From: Coccinella septempunctata
Lineage: Eukaryota > Arthropoda > Insecta > Coleoptera > Coccinellidae
Reading direction: 5' to 3'
Assembly (NCBI RefSeq): GCF_907165205.1
Contig: NC_058191.1
Span: 11,038,501 to 11,102,500 of the forward strand
Length of the DNA stretch: 64,000 nt
The position numbers were made by a program, and so were the translations under genes. A model generated the notes under the pieces. The model searched no databases. It was not told where the DNA came from and saw nothing but the letters and a program-made list of their open reading frames with translations. Below are positions 14,001 through 22,236 of this stretch, in pieces; position 1 is the stretch's first letter, and each line of letters starts with the position of its first letter.

Positions 14001-17000
14001 CCTTCATCAGACGAAAAAATCTACTTTTGAAAATCTTCTGGAATTGTCGCAACAATTTTTTCTAGTTAATTTGCTCCTGACAAATTAGTGCAAGAATTCA
14101 CGCAGGAGCAAATCGTTGATTTCATTTTTAATTGATTTTGTTTCAGAGATTGCGAGTGAAAGCCCTAAAAGGTTTGTGAAGAGATGCAAAATCCTCCCAA
14201 AATAAATTTCAATCGATATCCAAAATACTTTTTGATGCCTAAAATTCGGTCCCTTCGAATGATTACTACTGCATTACTTTGTGTCCCCAGTTTTTTACAG
14301 TATTATACAAGCTTCCGATTAATAAATAATGTTGTAACTTCATACATATTTATTTACTGTTGAGCATAAGCTGATGCTCCTATCGCTAGTTGGTATTACA
14401 TTTTGTTTTTTCGGCTTCATCAGAAAATTAAAGTTTTTCATTGATACCTTGGTAACGCAGCGATCTTAACTATGAAAAATATTCCACTGATAATTTCTGT
14501 GATTTAACTTTATGGTAGAGTGTAGAGTAATATTAGAAGTACACTTCGAAACTGCCATATTAGAGAGATTGTTCATATTTAATAATAAAATAAATATTTT
14601 CTTCAACTAAAGTAACGCTGTTGTTCAATTTTTTGTTTATAGACGGTGTATAAATTGTCATAATATGGGTAAAATAATTTAAACATCACTACAAATGTAT
14701 GAATATTATAATTTGAACAACTGCAAATCTATGTCAACAAAAAACAAATCGGAAAATATTAAACACAATTTTAAATTTTTTCTTGAAATTTTCCGCTTAA
14801 ATTAAGCATCAAAAAGTATTTTGAGCCACATGGGTTATTCTGGAAGATATTTCCGAAAAACTTGTGTTGAAACGAATATTTTTGAAATATTGAATTGTTG
14901 TGGCCGATACTTGATGAAAGACCATAATGAGGAATCCTCCTCAGTTTGGGTTATCACAGCATATGCAAGTTTAAACTGAATAATTAGGAGTTTCATTCAT
15001 GATTTTTTCAAATTCACCGCGGAAACTACTACTCAAAATCATCCTTCAAATATGGGGTTTTAAAATTTAAATCGCTTTGTGCGGAGTTTACGATTTGGCA
15101 ACAGCTCATACAAGACAATGAGAAGAACAATGTCCGATCAGCTTGTTTATAAAATAACAGCTGTTGATCTATAGGCGCGTACTTACTGGCGAGCTTCAAC
15201 TGCAACCGGCCATAAAAATCTCATACAATTTTACGACCTTCCTCGTTCGTCGCAGACTTCATAGACAGCCATCTTTGTCTATCTCATCAAGACAATGCAT
15301 TTGTTGTCCTTTATTATCAAGGCATATTTCAGTCGATGTTGCCAACTTGTGCAATCGGGATGAAACGCTTTAAACTTTAAATACTCATTTTTATTTTTCA
15401 TTTTTAAGTGCTTGAAATAATTTTTTTGGGAAACGGTTGAAATGGTTATTTCAAAATGTGAAGTTTCAAAAATATTTAATAAAAAATACATCATTTTCGA
15501 CAGAAGGAGTATTCCCTATTGAACTAAAAATTAATTTTAGAATTATGTACATAATTTTCACTCACATGAGTATTTAAACCACGACACTTGTTTCGTTATC
15601 CCAATAGCATCTTCAAGTGGGTGAAAGTTTTTAGTTTGCCCTCACCCTACCGAAGATGCTGTTGTGATACTTTTTGCTCGTACTGCACGACGACCATCTC
15701 TTAGCCTTTTTATGCCGGGTTGGTCATAAGTCTGGAATACAATTAGTATTTCCCAAACAATAACTCAAAATGAAAAAGTTGAAACCCATAAATGGATTTT
15801 TAATTACCCTCATTATCTAGCAATAATATTGAGCAATTTTCCTCAACGTCGTAGTCGCACACCCACCCACTTTTTTCAAATGAAAAACATATACCGTCTT
15901 TGGGCTCGTGGAAATCCTCACGGAAAATGGAATCCCACCATAATCTTTGTATTTTTTTTTGAATTTTGTGCTTATCAGGAGAAACACAAAAGTCGTTGAA
16001 GGATTTCCCTTCAATTTTACGGACTTGGAAAATTTTCAAAGGATCTGGAAGAAATTCAAAGCAGTCATAAAAATTTCATAGCAGTAGAAAAATTTTCGGT
16101 GCATTCCACCCCAGTTCACCTCCCACCAACAATTCGATTTCGGTCCGTCCCTGGATTCCCTACATCTATAATTTCCATCCTGCCGTTACCAGTGAGTTGA
16201 TTTTAATGGTCATCGATCTTTGTGTATGAAAACGTCTCTACGTATATAAATTCTATTGATTTAATTTTCCGGAAACTACGTGGTTTTTCGATATTATTCG
16301 GTTACGGAAGGAACCTTCAAAAATTTTAATATGGGTTTTTCCAATGTTGTACGTGCGTTTGTTCGCTAATGCAGATGCGGAAGACGACTGTGTCGCCATC
16401 TGACTATTAACGGGGTAACTTACTGTTATAAATTGAATTGATGTGGCTGATACTTGATGAAAATCCATAATTGAACTTGAAACCATTTTCACAAATTGAG
16501 TTTTTAAACCACGACACGTGTTTCGCTATCAGCATCTTCATGCACATGTTCACTTGAAATACCAGGTAGCCCAAAAACTGGTTTCAGCTTTCTTCAAATA
16601 TTGAATTAATATGGCCTGTATTTTAAGTAAACACCTGAAGATGCTATTGTGATAGCGTGTCGTAGTTTATACTCTTATTTTGTGAAAATTGCATAATCTA
16701 TTTTGAGTTCAATTATGGATTTTCAGAAAGCTGAAACCAGAAATACCATCTGGTATTTCTTACTTGTAATACCAGATAGCATCTTCAGGTGTTTACTAAC
16801 ACCTGAAAATGCTATTGTGATAGCGAAACACGTGCCGTGGTTTAAAAACTCATTTTGTGAAAATAGTATAATCTGTTTCAAGTTCAATTATGGGTTTTCA
16901 TCAAGTATCGGCCACATCAATTCAATATTTGAAGAAAGCTGAAAACTGCTTTTTGGCCACCTGGTATATCAACTAAACACCTAGAAGAGGCTATTGTAAT

Positions 17001-18370
17001 AGCGAATCACATGTCGTGGTTTAAAAACGCATTTCGTAAAAAAAGTAATATCTGTTCAATTATGGATTTTTAACAAGTATTGGCCAGACCAATTCAATAA
17101 ACATATTTTTTATATTTTATTGAAGTTCTCATTTGAAACACGAAATATTTCGGATTTTCATCTCGGTTAACATACTGAAAATGTATTCCATGAAAATATC
17201 TGAAATACTTCCGTATATTTTTGTATGGGGTTAAGAGAAAAATGACCCTGCATCTCCATTACAAATCTTGGAGATTCATATTGTTATGGTTTTTCCTGCA
17301 GATAGTGTAACAGAGTGCACAAGTACCTAAATATTAATATAATATTAATAAATAGGATTTATTCGTTTTCGAAATACTCTTTTGCTAGAAATGATTCATT
17401 AGATTCTTGTCAGAGGAGCCTCGTAGATTGCATTGCTTCTTCACCAAACTTGGTTTTTCAGCAATACAACAAAAGAACCCGTATATTGTTGTTTCTGCTT
17501 TCTGTTTCCAACTGTGTAACTTGAAATTAACCACTAACAATCCTCACATAACCTCGCACTTTCTTTCGTTCCAAGAATATTTCATTTCAATGAGACACTT
17601 AGCTTTCAGCCACTAAAACCAAGTTAGTAAATTCATCAATATCGACCGATTCAACCGATTGAACGAAGTTAATCTCCAGTTTACAGGAAGCCAGGAGAGT
17701 ATTTTTCAGGTGCACGCCGAAGAAATAGCTAGCCTTGACAGCGATAATCCAGACGTTTTAGTGGGGGAAATCAGCCCCCTTCCAGAGATCAGAGCGGTGG
17801 CCATCATGAACCACAACCAGGTAAACACTCATATCATATATCTCTCCTATAAAAGTGTAAAATTTCAGAAGAAAGTGTGGTTATGATTTTTCTGTTCATA
17901 CTTGATTGCTGATACTCATCTTCAGTAATAATGAACCAGGAGCAGGAATTTCACACCAGAGATTCAATCTGTGAATCGTCAAAAACTGAACATCAACCTT
18001 TGAAAGCCCAAAGCTGAGTTTACTGCGACCGCACATTTGAAAATAATTTTCATTAAAAAAAAACCTTAGAATATGAATCTTTATTTCTACTTCGAAGATT
18101 ACTTCACATGTAAATTAATCTTCAAGATAGATGCCACTGTACTTTTACATCAACATAAAGTCGAACGTTTTCTAGATGGACTATCCGGATTTTTCACCTG
18201 GTGGGAACACCAGCCGACCCTCTAGTCCGAACGAGATGACCGCCACTCTGACACACGACAGCTACATGCCTATCAGGATATCCAGCTGGAGTTCCAGCTC
18301 CTCCAACTCCAGTACTAGGAAATCGTCTGCTGCCTCAATCCACCATACCTTCGATCATGGAGAGTTTTAG
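1948..18370 (+). CDS. gol: goliath-type transmembrane RING-H2 E3 ubiquitin ligase (3' six exons, partial gene)
   Basis: Exons are 1948-2065, 2129-2200, 4657-4739, 5598-5694, 17680-17820 and 18176-18370; all have AG/GT borders and matching phases and give 234 residues plus a split first codon. In order the protein shows a transmembrane segment (FIILMIISLAWLVFYYVQ), a basic juxtamembrane stretch, and a RING-H2 domain with CAVC, LPCSHEFHKDC and CPMCK as zinc ligands. A conserved FTGSQESI block and a serine-rich tail ending HGEF then stop follow. Family knowledge: goliath/RNF130/RNF150 proteins have a signal peptide and a lumenal PA domain, sit in endosomal membranes and ubiquitinate endocytic cargo. 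Those N-terminal exons are missing here and should lie before base 1, since the first visible exon starts mid-codon. Godzilla/RNF13 is less likely because the RING carries EHRTCPMCKMDIL. Intron 4 is about 12 kb and full of mobile elements. Confidence 0.9.
2129..2200 (+). CDS. gol: gol exon: juxtamembrane linker
   Basis: It has 24 codons in phase 0 at both ends, starting RKLGSAAKKALDKIPTKNIK. The basic linker between membrane span and RING is typical of the goliath family. The preceding intron is only 63 bp. Confidence 0.9.
2300..3210. mobile_element. MITE starting TACAGGGTGGG, interrupted by another MITE
   Basis: The left end TACAGGGTGGGCAAAATTGG and about 280 bp after it match the left arm of the complete element at 54567-55720. 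The match resumes after 3117 (a run like TTTAAGAAAACAGT aligned with TTTTGGAAACAGT at about 54895), so the 510-bp element at 2608-3117 is inserted within it. No right end is visible, so this copy is truncated at about 3210. Confidence 0.65.
2608..3117. mobile_element. 510-bp MITE, TACAGGGTGTCCCAAAACTAG termini
   Basis: The left end reads TACAGGGTGTCCCAAAAC and the right end is its inverse (GTTTTGGGATACCCTGTA). Inner inverted stretches containing GAAAATCGGCAACTT are also paired. TA is present at both borders, as in Tc1/mariner-type MITEs. It is non-coding and nested in the element that starts at 2300. Confidence 0.8.
3217..4156. mobile_element. Foldback element with roughly 300-bp inverted arms
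   Basis: The outer arms carry GATAGACAAAATCTGATACC at the left and its inverse at 4133-4156. The inversion continues inwards through a long arm containing GGCGTGCTCGCCTTT-like and TGCACAGAAAT-like blocks. The arms are diverged from one another, so the insertion is not recent. No reading frame is present. It lies in gol intron 2 and lengthens it by nearly 1 kb. Confidence 0.75.
4287..4560. repeat. Old dispersed repeat, second copy near 41.1 kb
   Basis: Shared blocks with 41125-41400, in the same order, include GTTGGTAAT, TTGAGTTGC/TTGTGTTGC, AATTTAAGTTGGTAT, AATAAACA and ATCAATTTYGAATGCTG. The alignment is gapped and diverged. There is no coding capacity and the family was not recognised. Confidence 0.5.
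4657..4739 (+). CDS. gol: gol exon: first half of RING-H2
   Basis: It encodes an acidic lead-in, then CAVCIERYKHSDTLRILPCS with the first zinc-binding cysteines. It ends in phase 2 at donor GTAAGT, and the next exon supplies the third base of the serine codon. Confidence 0.9.
4740..5597. other. gol intron 3, nothing recognised
   Basis: AT-rich intron. Short open frames on both strands look random, and no repeat or RNA motif was recognised. Confidence 0.5.
5598..5694 (+). CDS. gol: gol exon: second half of RING-H2
   Basis: It encodes HEFHKDCIDPWLLEHR, the CPMC pair and ILQHYGFV, completing the C3H2C3 RING. The donor is the weaker GTCAGT; GTG before it keeps phase 0 with the next exon. Confidence 0.9.
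5695..8180. other. gol intron 4, first part, nothing recognised
   Basis: About 2.5 kb of AT-rich non-coding sequence with no terminal inverted repeats, coding exons or RNA genes that I can support. Confidence 0.45.
8190..8690. repeat. Old dispersed repeat, family also at 26.1 and 43.9 kb
   Basis: Blocks such as TTTTTATTATAG/TTTTATTATGAG, GTGATTGATGTT, TATGTCATTGACCTCAAAATA and AGAGTATATCCATTTCC recur in order at about 43870-44420, and the first half recurs at about 26110-26420. The copies are strongly diverged, so this is ancient. The family was not recognised. Confidence 0.5.
8746..9752. other. Intron sequence, nothing recognised
   Basis: AT-rich non-coding sequence. A lone ATACAGGGTAATAATG at 9498 resembles the end of a TACAGGG-type MITE, but no partner end was found. 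Confidence 0.4.
9753..10780. mobile_element. MITE with GGTGAGTCTTTGAC termini, interrupted by a second MITE
   Basis: The left end (GGTGAGTCTTTGACACGTGCA) and right end (inverse of a GCATGACTCGAAA-like stretch) match the uninterrupted copy at 36135-36796 along most of their length. The copy here is longer because another element occupies 10277-10665. The internal sequence CAGTAGATTCTTGAGGTC near the left end is mirrored near the right end. Confidence 0.7.
10277..10665. mobile_element. 389-bp PIF/Harbinger-like MITE, TAT target duplication
   Basis: The termini are CGTCCAGTTTCATAATC at the left and GATTATGAAATCGACCG at the right. TAT stands on both sides (10274-10276 and 10666-10668). Removing the element restores the sequence of the host MITE as seen at 36.7 kb. 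A short relative is at 20905-21022. The 3-bp TAT/TTA duplications suggest the PIF/Harbinger superfamily (inference). Confidence 0.7.
10929..11190 (+). mobile_element. Non-autonomous Helitron
   Basis: It begins with TC in TCTAATATATAAAATTCTCG and ends in CTAG after GGGTCAG. It is flanked by A on the left and T on the right, as expected for Helitron insertion between A and T. A small hairpin (GCAAA...TTTGC) lies about 15 bases before the end. The inner phrase CTCCTCCGAAACGGCTTGAC is one I recognise from widespread insect Helitron-type repeats. There is no Rep/helicase frame, so it is non-autonomous. Confidence 0.8.
11150..11237. repeat. 42-bp-arm palindrome from tail-to-tail Helitron ends
   Basis: The last 42 bases of the Helitron side (11150-11191) are followed by a 4-base spacer GTTT and a perfect inverted copy at 11196-11237. 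The right arm is the 3' end of a second Helitron in the opposite orientation that was cut off soon after 11240. The arms could form a cruciform or a long RNA hairpin. Confidence 0.9.
11238..13794. other. Intron sequence, no gene or repeat recognised
   Basis: This is gol intron 4 continued. Open frames at about 12369-12690 and 12821-13240 lack homology that I can recognise and have ordinary AT-rich composition. A TATA-like site near 11631 is listed separately. Confidence 0.4.
11631..11738 (+). promoter_or_regulatory. Weak candidate internal promoter and first exon
   Basis: TATAAAG at 11631-11637 is followed about 80 bases later by ATG at 11716 and a short open stretch ending in a good donor (CAG/GTACGG at 11737/11738). 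This could be an alternative first exon within gol intron 4. No initiator or downstream element is convincing, and no splice partner can be shown. Confidence 0.15.
13795..14182. mobile_element. Foldback element with about 135-bp arms and a central hammerhead-like motif
   Basis: Left arm 13795-13928 and right arm 14045-14182 are nearly perfect inverse copies. They start TCTTCACAAACCTTTTAGGG and pass through GCAGGAGCAAAT, AGTGCAAGAATT and TTTTTTCTAGTTAATTTGC. The roughly 115-bp centre carries the ribozyme-like motif on the minus strand. A 105-bp piece of the arm recurs at 55573-55680. The high arm identity suggests recent origin or gene conversion between arms. Confidence 0.85.
13965..14020 (-). 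ncRNA. Hammerhead-ribozyme-like motif in foldback centre
   Basis: On the minus strand the order is TTCGT, CTGATGA, a hairpin with a 7-bp stem (GGAGTCT/AGACTCC, loop GATAT), then GAAAC, GTT and ACGAA. This is the type I hammerhead core: CUGAUGA, helix II and GAAA, with TTCGT pairing to ACGAA as helix I and GUU as the cleavage triplet. Helix III would be almost absent, a feature known in minimal hammerheads of Penelope-like elements. Activity is unproven. Confidence 0.5.
14183..14935. other. Intron sequence, mostly unrecognised
   Basis: AT-rich intron. The stretch 14885-14925 (GGCCGATACTTGATGAAAG) matches the arm of the hammerhead-bearing repeats at 16.4-17.1 kb, so a fragment of that family ends here. 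Confidence 0.4.
14936..15521 (+). repeat. About 590-bp dispersed repeat, inverted partner at 60.9 kb
   Basis: The whole stretch matches the reverse complement of 60887-61470. Shared landmarks include ATAACAGCTGTTGAT, ACAGCCATCTTTGTCTATC, TCAGTCGATRTTGCCAACTTG and GGAGTATTCCCTATTG. There are only point changes and small gaps. No reading frame is shared, and neither terminal repeats nor target duplications are clear, so the class is unknown. Confidence 0.75.
15576..17025. repeat. Cluster of degenerate hammerhead-bearing repeats in both orientations
   Basis: Copies of the motif lie at 15576-15628 (-), 16505-16542 (-), 16628-16668 (+), 16801-16845 (+) and 16974-17025 (+), with partial arms at 15650-15671 and 16771-16800. 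Each carries a version of CTGAAGA, GCTATTGTGATAGC, GAAACACGTGTC and GTGGTTT. Defects include loss of AAACAC (16628 copy), GTC changed to GCC and CTGAAGA to CTGAAAA (16801 copy), and GAAAC to GAATC (16974 copy). Between the motifs runs a shared spacer containing CATCAAGTATCGGCCACATC. All copies here therefore look inactive, yet the unit has clearly multiplied. Confidence 0.7.
15800..16075 (-). CDS. Candidate orphan coding exon, antisense in gol intron 4
   Basis: An open frame ends at the stop at 15800-15802. It reads back through CDYDVEENCSILLLDNEGN, LWWDSIFREDFHEPKDG and VRKIEGKSFNDFCVSP to about 16075, where a stop precedes it. An acceptor-like site (TTTGAATTTCTTCCAG) sits inside its 5' part. 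The composition (tryptophans, charged residues, few low-complexity runs) looks more protein-like than neighbouring frames. No family was recognised and no partner exon was found; it may be a gene fragment carried by a mobile element or chance. Confidence 0.25.
   Translation of the reverse strand, partial: NFYDCFEFLPDPLKIFQVRKIEGKSFNDFCVSPDKHKIQKKIQRLWWDSIFREDFHEPKDGICFSFEKSGWVCDYDVEENCSILLLDNEGN
17026..17679. other. End of gol intron 4, nothing recognised
   Basis: After a last fragment of the hammerhead-family spacer (to about 17100), this is ordinary AT-rich intron up to the acceptor TCTCCAG at 17679. Confidence 0.45.
17680..17820 (+). CDS. gol: gol exon: FTGSQESI block
   Basis: It has 47 codons in phase 0 at both ends: FTGSQESIFQVHAEEIASL, then DSDNPDVLVGEISPLPEI and AIMNHNQ. 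The region just after the RING is conserved among insect goliath proteins (from memory of the family). The donor is GTAAAC. Confidence 0.85.
18176..18370 (+). CDS. gol: gol terminal exon with stop
   Basis: The acceptor TTTTCTAG is directly followed by ATGGACTATCC. This ATG is an internal methionine, not a start. It encodes a proline/serine-rich tail with an SSSSSNSS run, ending HHTFDHGEF and TAG at 18368-18370. No AATAAA is visible within the next few hundred bases. Confidence 0.85.
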   Translation: MDYPDFSPGGNTSRPSSPNEMTATLTHDSYMPIRISSWSSSSSNSSTRKSSAASIHHTFDHGEF

Positions 18371-20904
18371 GTGTTCGTTTACAGTGCGAATTTTCTGACC
18401 AGTACTTACCAGTTTCTATTTGAAACGCTTCAAACTCCCCGTCGAATTTGTTAAAATCTAGTTTGTGTCGATGAAATGGTGCCTAAGCCGATTTTTCGTT
18501 ACTTTCAAGAATAACGGTGAACAAAATCTGAAATGTGTATAGTAATTAACATTTCAATATCATGTGAATGAATTAGCATCGGGTTAAATTCGCTAATTTA
18601 AATTCTTTATTCGTTTTTAGAAAACATTTTTTATCATAAAAATTGTTATGTAATGATCTTTTTTCGACTGTTGGAAACCAGAATTCCAATTTAGATGAAA
18701 ATTTACCAGTAATCTGGTGTTGTCATCACAACTTATGAAATTCATAATTTAGGTTCGATATTATGTTAATTTCAACGAGAATGTCAGAGATGTAGTTTGT
18801 ATGATCAGAGTGAATTTTTTTGTTTACTATATCAAGGCATCATTGTGAAGGCACATTTTGCACGCTTTATTTCTGAAGTGTTGGGAGGATTTGGTGGTGC
18901 TAATCTTTATTCCAAGAACTCCCATATGCTACCTTTAAGAGGGGCGTTGTGCTAGGTACAAATTTGGCTGTGTGCTAACTTGTATGACCTCCAGACTGTT
19001 GAATTTCACCATTTTTTTCATTTACCTAATCAACTGATAAACAGTGATTTTGTTAGTTTATTCCCATATACATACGTTGAAACACTCAAGTTATCACTTA
19101 GTAACTGTGTATTTGAAAAAACATATTGTACGATGGAAATTGAGATATTCAGTTAGTCTACTCCTGAAAATCCGATCACTATTCTGAAGTCTTCTTCCGA
19201 ATATAACAGTTTTCATCATTATCCTTAATATCCAATGCGAACGTGGCATGAAAAAACGACTGGATTAAGGTTTTAATTTGTGATATATAGATGATAAATG
19301 AATATAACGGTGCTTTCTAAATATAGAACTAAGAACTCGAGTGCTGCGCCTTTGTGATGGACATATGTAAAGTTTTGAGTGCCAAAGGACGTAATGGATT
19401 TATTATTAAAACATGATATTTTTTCGCCCATTTTGAAATTTTTTTTATAATAGATACAACCACTAAAGCATGAATTATAGCCGCCCCAACTAATATTTAC
19501 GAATATTGTAAAACTTATATTTATAGGACGAGTTTGCTTATTTGGTAAAGACCATTTTGAATGTATTTTTTCAACATAAAAATTCATCATTATATATATG
19601 TATATATAAGTCTTTATATTTGATACATTCGAATCATTTGAGTTTGCTCCCTTTTCTTCAACAATCATTGATGACTGATGTTTATTTGCGTATTAAAATT
19701 TTCATAGAATTGAAGCTTGTTTTCATCCGAGAATTCTGAGGTAGCACCTTAGAGGTACTCTTCAGTGTCTACCATGATCTGCAAGTTGAGACCAGAAGTT
19801 TGTGGAGGATGGAGTAGGTATTTATTCGCTTCAAACTAGGGGCTCGAAATTTTTCAACACCTTCCCAACAACACGATATAATATCCCAGTAAACACAATT
19901 ATTATGAAGTAGTGATATGAATTTTATAATTTGTGATCTTGTTATATAGGTAACATATAAGGTCACAGTCAACTTCACTGTAACTCACCAGTGACGCGAA
20001 ATGTCCGAACCTTTCGCCTTTATTTGAATATCACTGATATGTTTATCTCAAATGTATATTTTACATAAGCTATTTGATGAAGCAGATTATATCACTAAAG
20101 TACTTCACTTTTATGTCCGTTAAATGTCACTGTTATGTTCATTCCAAATATAAATTAAACAACAACAGATTTGACATAACAAAAGAATTGTGATAGGTAT
20201 AGTCGGAATACTTTTATCGAATCGGTATCTGATTTCTTTTAACTTTGTTGATGTTGAGTTATGCCACCCAAGGTACCGCAATGCAAGCCCAGAGTGCCCC
20301 ACTTGGGCTAGAAAGTTCTTCCTTGTTGTCGAGATCTCGTATCTAGAGTTTTGCCCATGTGGCCTGTCCCATCTAGCTATCGGAAACATGTACATTTTTT
20401 CAAATCCGCAACATAGTACTTTTGTATGAATCCATTCATAGAATGAAAATCGATTCGAATACAAATACGAAAACCAAATTTAGTTTCAAAAACCGATCTG
20501 TCAGCAAATTTTTTATATTATAAGAAATAACTCGACTACCTATTTTAATTCATTTCATTCCCATCCATTTTGCATATTCACACTATAATGCCAGTGATCG
20601 AAATTCTATTCGTTCATTGTTTCGTAGCAAAATCAAAGTGTGACAATTAATTTTTGTTTGCCTCTAGTTTCAGACATCAGTAGTAAAAATAATTGTCTTC
20701 ATTCACTTGAAATTATCAATTTACCGTGAACAAAAATATTCAATGAACCCATAATTACATCACATAACCCATATATTACATCATATATATATCATATGTC
20801 ATAAATAAAGTTTCATTACCTATATAATGTAAGGAATTCATCACATGTTGAGAAATTTGTAACCAATCCCCGAAATGTAAATTTGACATCAATATAATGT
20901 ATTA
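18371..20904. other. 3' UTR and intergenic sequence, nothing recognised
   Basis: AT-rich. It probably includes the gol 3' UTR, but no close poly(A) signal was found. A short TATATATGTATATATA run lies near 19593. A GC-richer patch at 20250-20400 has open frames on both strands but no recognisable product. Confidence 0.4.
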
Positions 20905-21022
20905 CGTCCAGTTTCATAATCAAATTTAAAGTCACTTTAAGCTTCCTTTACTGCCATTTTTAGTAGGGTTAAAGGAGGCTTTAAAATTAAAGGGACTTTA
21001 GGTTTGATTATGAAACCGGCCG
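20905..21022. mobile_element. 118-bp PIF/Harbinger-like MITE, TTA target duplication
   Basis: The ends are CGTCCAGTTTCATAATC and its near-inverse GATTATGAAACCGGCCG, with TTA on both sides (20902-20904 and 21023-21025). Its inner sequence (AAAGTCAC, TTTAAGCTTCC, CATTTTTAGTAG, TTTAAAATTA) matches the left part of the 389-bp element at 10277, so it is a shorter family member. Confidence 0.8.
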
Positions 21023-21220
21023 TTAGCATTACGTCTCAATTACATAAAATTTTTGTTGAGGTTACAAATTGTTTACTGGGATTTCGAATTGATTTTGATA
21101 TGAATTATAACACTTTGTTCATTCCTTCAAAATAAAGGATGACATTGAAATTATTATTCTCTACTTCGTGGAATTATTATAATAATAAATGAATATTGAA
21201 TAGAAGGTAAACTTTACCTT

Positions 21221-21270
21221 CACCCACAACTGAAGATGCTATTGTGATAGCGAAACACGTGTCGTGGTTT
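21221..21270 (+). ncRNA. Hammerhead-ribozyme-like motif with complete conserved core
   Basis: In order: CTGAAGA (21230-21236), the hairpin GCTAT/TGTG/ATAGC, GAAAC, the tetraloop ACGT, GTC (21261-21263), then GTGGTTT. This matches the type I hammerhead consensus CUGANGA, helix II, GAAA, a minimal helix III (A-U and C-G closed by ACGU) and GUC cleavage site. Cleavage would fall after 21263. The 5' side CCCACAA can pair with GTGG only if AA bulges out, so helix I is weak. The other copies of this motif in the window are mutated. Confidence 0.55.
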
Positions 21271-21652
21271 GAAAAATCATTTTGTAAAAATCGTATAATC
21301 TTTTTCAAGTTACATTAATGAATAATATTACTATTATCTCTACATTATTATCAAATTTTTCCCTCCAAAATTAAGGTGTTCTGAAACCTAGATTTGATTT
21401 CCGACTCTAATGATATTCACAAGACAAGAGACGGGTTCCAAATGTGCCGCCAATAGGCTGAATCCAATCGCCGCGAGTTACTCAAACTGCCAAGCATGTA
21501 ATATGGTAATCCCATTATTCATTATTCTCCTTCATTTAAGAAGCTTTTGTTTTTTGAATTTTCTTCTGTTAAAGCTTATTAACTTTGGGCGATGATATAC
21601 CTCATGATGATATAACTGTATCGGCCACCTTTTTTGGCATGTTTTCGCCACC

Positions 21653-22236
21653 ATAAAGTTTGGCACCAAATTAATATATTTAAAACGGAACGGACGGTAA
21701 TTTTGAAATTTCTTGTCAGGAGGTGAATGGCAAGCACTTCGAACATTTAAAATGATTTTTTTTCAAATTATTTTCAATAAATTTTTTCTACTAGTAAAAG
21801 CCCTGTATTTCTTCTTTTTATAGATTTTCATAAAAAACACGTCATGAAAAGCAGAAAGAGTTATCTAATACAAATTATTTCGTTTTATTTCTCACTATTG
21901 ATACAAATAACAACGATTTATTTATTTGAATGGATTATTTCTCAAATGTACAAAAAGACTGAATTTCTTCTTTTTACAGATAATTTTTACATGGAACCCG
22001 ATATGGACAGATCCGAAGCAAGGTTCACTTTCAGAATCTGCAGAAATATATACAGGGCGTCCCATTTAAATAAAAAAAAGTTTTGTCATTCCGGTCAAAC
22101 CGAAAGTATCTCATTAATGAAAATATGCTCATCAGATGCATTGTGGTCCATTACACTCAGCTGCCAAATTTCAAAAATATCGCCCGTTTTGTTTTAAAGA
22201 TATTAATTTGGTGCCAAACTTTATCCCAACCCTGTA
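21653..22236. mobile_element. Degenerate TACAGGG-type MITE pair
   Basis: The right end at 22180-22236 (AATTTGGTGCCAAACTTTAT then CCCAACCCTGTA) is mirrored at about 21653-21695 (ATAAAGTTTGGCACCAAATT). A further TACAGGGCGTCCCA at 22051 could be the left end of a shorter 186-bp element or a nested insertion. There is no coding capacity and the arms are diverged. Confidence 0.5.

Noticed and set aside
15576..17025. CRISPR-like array
   Set aside because: The repeated motif occurs in both orientations, is irregularly spaced and diverged, and the genome is eukaryotic; the hammerhead-repeat reading explains it better.
20120..20464. Opposing open frames in a GC-richer patch
   Set aside because: Both strands are open over the same stretch, no motif is recognisable and no convincing splice sites were found.
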